From the NCBI GenBank assembly GCA_964393005.1, contig CAYMRR010000029.1:1-5274 (forward strand): 5,274 nucleotides of DNA, read 5' to 3'. This DNA comes from UBA5272 sp964393005 (GTDB lineage: Bacteria; Patescibacteriota; Minisyncoccia; Phycocordibacterales; UBA5272). A program made the position numbers and the translations under genes. Below the pieces are notes generated by a model, which was not told where the DNA came from, ran no database searches, and was given only the letters and a program-made list of their open reading frames with translations. This document shows positions 4,203-5,274 of the stretch, in pieces (positions within the stretch are counted from its first letter, which is position 1; the number at the start of each line of letters is the position of its first letter).

Positions 4203-5274
4203 ATGAAATTTAGAAAATTATTTTTTAATCTCTTTATCTTTTCGATTTTAATCGGCGGTTTTCTTTTTGTCTTTTTTGATGGTAGAGATTTGGTTGTAGC
4301 AAAATCAGAACTTATGCTTTGTATTAGAAATATAGAGTTTCCAGAACCCGACAATCCAAATCATGTAAGAGTTATGGATTCTATAACTAAAAAGCCTTTT
4401 TATTTTGATTTAGGAGATTATTACACTATAGATAGTCATTATATTTGTCCTGCAGGATATATTGGTTTTCCTTCAGATTTTGATATAGCTATTTTTAAAT
4501 ATGCTACATCTTCTCCTACTTATGATTTTTCTTTTGTTAATCCTTCTACTAATACGCCTCCTCCAGGATCAATGTTTGAAGATGTAAAAATAGATCCAAA
4601 TGAAATGGAAAAGATTTATAACGCTATTTTAAATAATCCAGATTTAGTATACGCTGGTATAGGTTTTGATAATACAGATTTTTATGTGGATCCTACTACA
4701 GGATATTATACTTATGATAGTGGCGAAGGTTCTGTTGGATTTTTTAATCCAGATACTGGAAGGATAGAATATTATCAAGATGCTGTTTTTAATCCAGGAG
4801 GAGATTCTTATTATGAATACCCAGATGGTAGTGGTGGAACTTCTTTGATACCTGTACCAGAAGATGGTAATTATTCAATACCTGGCCAAGTAGGTAATCA
4901 AAATACAGGAAATACTTTATATATAGATCCTACTACTTATAATATTACTTCTATACCAAATAATCATGGACCAGAGGGAGTATATGGTTTTTATGATGAA
5001 TCAAATGGTTTTACTTTATACTATAGAGATATTATGTTTGATAATAATTGGCCTTATTATTTAGATCTTTCTGGGTTTAAAGTTTATTTATTACCTTATG
5101 GATCACAAGTGGTACCTGTAGACCCTTTTCCAGTAAACCCTAACCCAAATCCTAACCCAAATTCTAATCCTAATTCTAATCCTAATTCTAATCCTAATTC
5201 TAATCCTAATTCTAATCCTAATTCTAATCCAAATTCTAATCCTAATTCTAATCCTAATTCTAATCCTAATTCTA
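4203..5274 (+). CDS. Surface or secreted protein with C-terminal NPNS repeat array (3' end outside the window)
   Basis: An open frame runs from the ATG at 4203 to the last base: 357 codons, no stop, so the gene is cut by the window edge. Residues 6-25 are strongly hydrophobic after a basic MKFRK start; a signal peptide cleaved after VVA (residue 33) or a signal anchor both fit. Residues 34-310 are rich in Tyr, Asp, Gly, Asn, Pro and Thr with few Lys, typical of an exported beta-rich region. Similar short motifs recur: DPTTGYYTYD (163-172), NPDTGRIEYY (182-191) and DPTTYNIT (242-249), hinting at degenerate internal repeats. Cys40 and Cys82 could pair. From residue 312 the sequence becomes NPNPNPNPNS and then nine NPNS units. 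The array is probably a flexible stalk or spacer between the membrane or cell surface and a domain beyond the window. It follows the lamin-tail/PKD gene by 31 bp on the same strand, so the two are probably an operon for cell-surface components. I do not recognise a named family. Confidence 0.85.
   Translation, partial: MKFRKLFFNLFIFSILIGGFLFVFFDGRDLVVAKSELMLCIRNIEFPEPDNPNHVRVMDSITKKPFYFDLGDYYTIDSHYICPAGYIGFPSDFDIAIFKYATSSPTYDFSFVNPSTNTPPPGSMFEDVKIDPNEMEKIYNAILNNPDLVYAGIGFDNTDFYVDPTTGYYTYDSGEGSVGFFNPDTGRIEYYQDAVFNPGGDSYYEYPDGSGGTSLIPVPEDGNYSIPGQVGNQNTGNTLYIDPTTYNITSIPNNHGPEGVYGFYDESNGFTLYYRDIMFDNNWPYYLDLSGFKVYLLPYGSQVVPVDPFPVNPNPNPNPNSNPNSNPNSNPNSNPNSNPNSNPNSNPNSNPNSNPNS
5136..5274 (+). repeat. 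12-bp tandem repeat encoding Asn-Pro-Asn-Ser, continuing past the window
   Basis: Nine full units AATCCTAATTCT run from 5166 to 5273, identical except for one synonymous change (CCT to CCA at 5231). The array is preceded by NPNPNPNPNS (5136-5165), whose codons are more varied (AAC, CCA). Near-perfect DNA identity points to recent expansion by slippage; a 12-bp unit keeps the frame. Confidence 0.97.

Noticed and set aside
4181..4213. Ten-codon frame (MKEVLLYYEI) between the two surface-protein genes
   Set aside because: Too short, in a different frame, overlaps the start of the next gene and has no ribosome site of its own.
5136..5274. CRISPR-like or telomere-like array
   Set aside because: The unit is 12 bp without spacers, in frame and coding for NPNS; it continues an open reading frame from 4203.

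Overview
The window is an AT-rich stretch, roughly 30% GC by eye. It most resembles a low-GC member of the Patescibacteria (Candidate Phyla Radiation, Parcubacteria-like). The main reasons are the secreted protein at 2705-4171, which has the order lamin-tail domain, PKD domain, lamin-tail domain that I associate with CPR genomes; several short unrecognised genes; and weak use of Shine-Dalgarno sites. The standard bacterial code fits: no gene needs an internal TGA, and the only TGA stop is at 1190-1192. The lineage call is inference, because the window holds no phylogenetic marker apart from one tRNA.

Left part (1-2662): this is a row of small, separately transcribed units. It opens with the last 21 codons of an upstream gene (1-68), an A/T-only perfect inverted repeat, an unexplained GC-rich block and a terminator. 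Three small orphan genes follow: a 68-residue helical protein (243-449), a predicted tail-anchored protein interrupted by a 31-base N gap (611-1192), and a four-helix membrane protein (1419-1961). A tRNA-Ala(GGC) lies at 1261-1333 between the second and third. After a structured 3' region comes a fourth orphan gene for a soluble charged protein (2138-2602). Nearly every unit has its own sigma70-type promoter, a leader of about 35-40 nt and an intrinsic terminator. The first two promoters share a 24-bp exact repeat and differ by a 5-bp step that changes the -35/-10 spacing. Three of the four leaders lack a Shine-Dalgarno site and instead carry a TCTTTAA box 10-12 nt before the ATG; it looks like the boxA antitermination core.

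Right part (2705-5274): two secreted or surface proteins lie 31 bp apart on the + strand and probably form an operon. The first is the lamin-tail/PKD/lamin-tail protein. The second starts with a hydrophobic export signal, continues with a Tyr/Asp/Gly/Asn/Pro-rich extracellular region, and ends in an Asn-Pro-Asn-Ser tetrapeptide array encoded by a nearly perfect 12-bp tandem repeat. That array runs off the window, so the gene is incomplete here.

I do not see a complete defence, CRISPR or mobile system. The most distinctive signals are the shared promoter/leader design of the orphan genes, the boxA-like boxes, the expanding NPNS array and the GC-rich block at 91-112.
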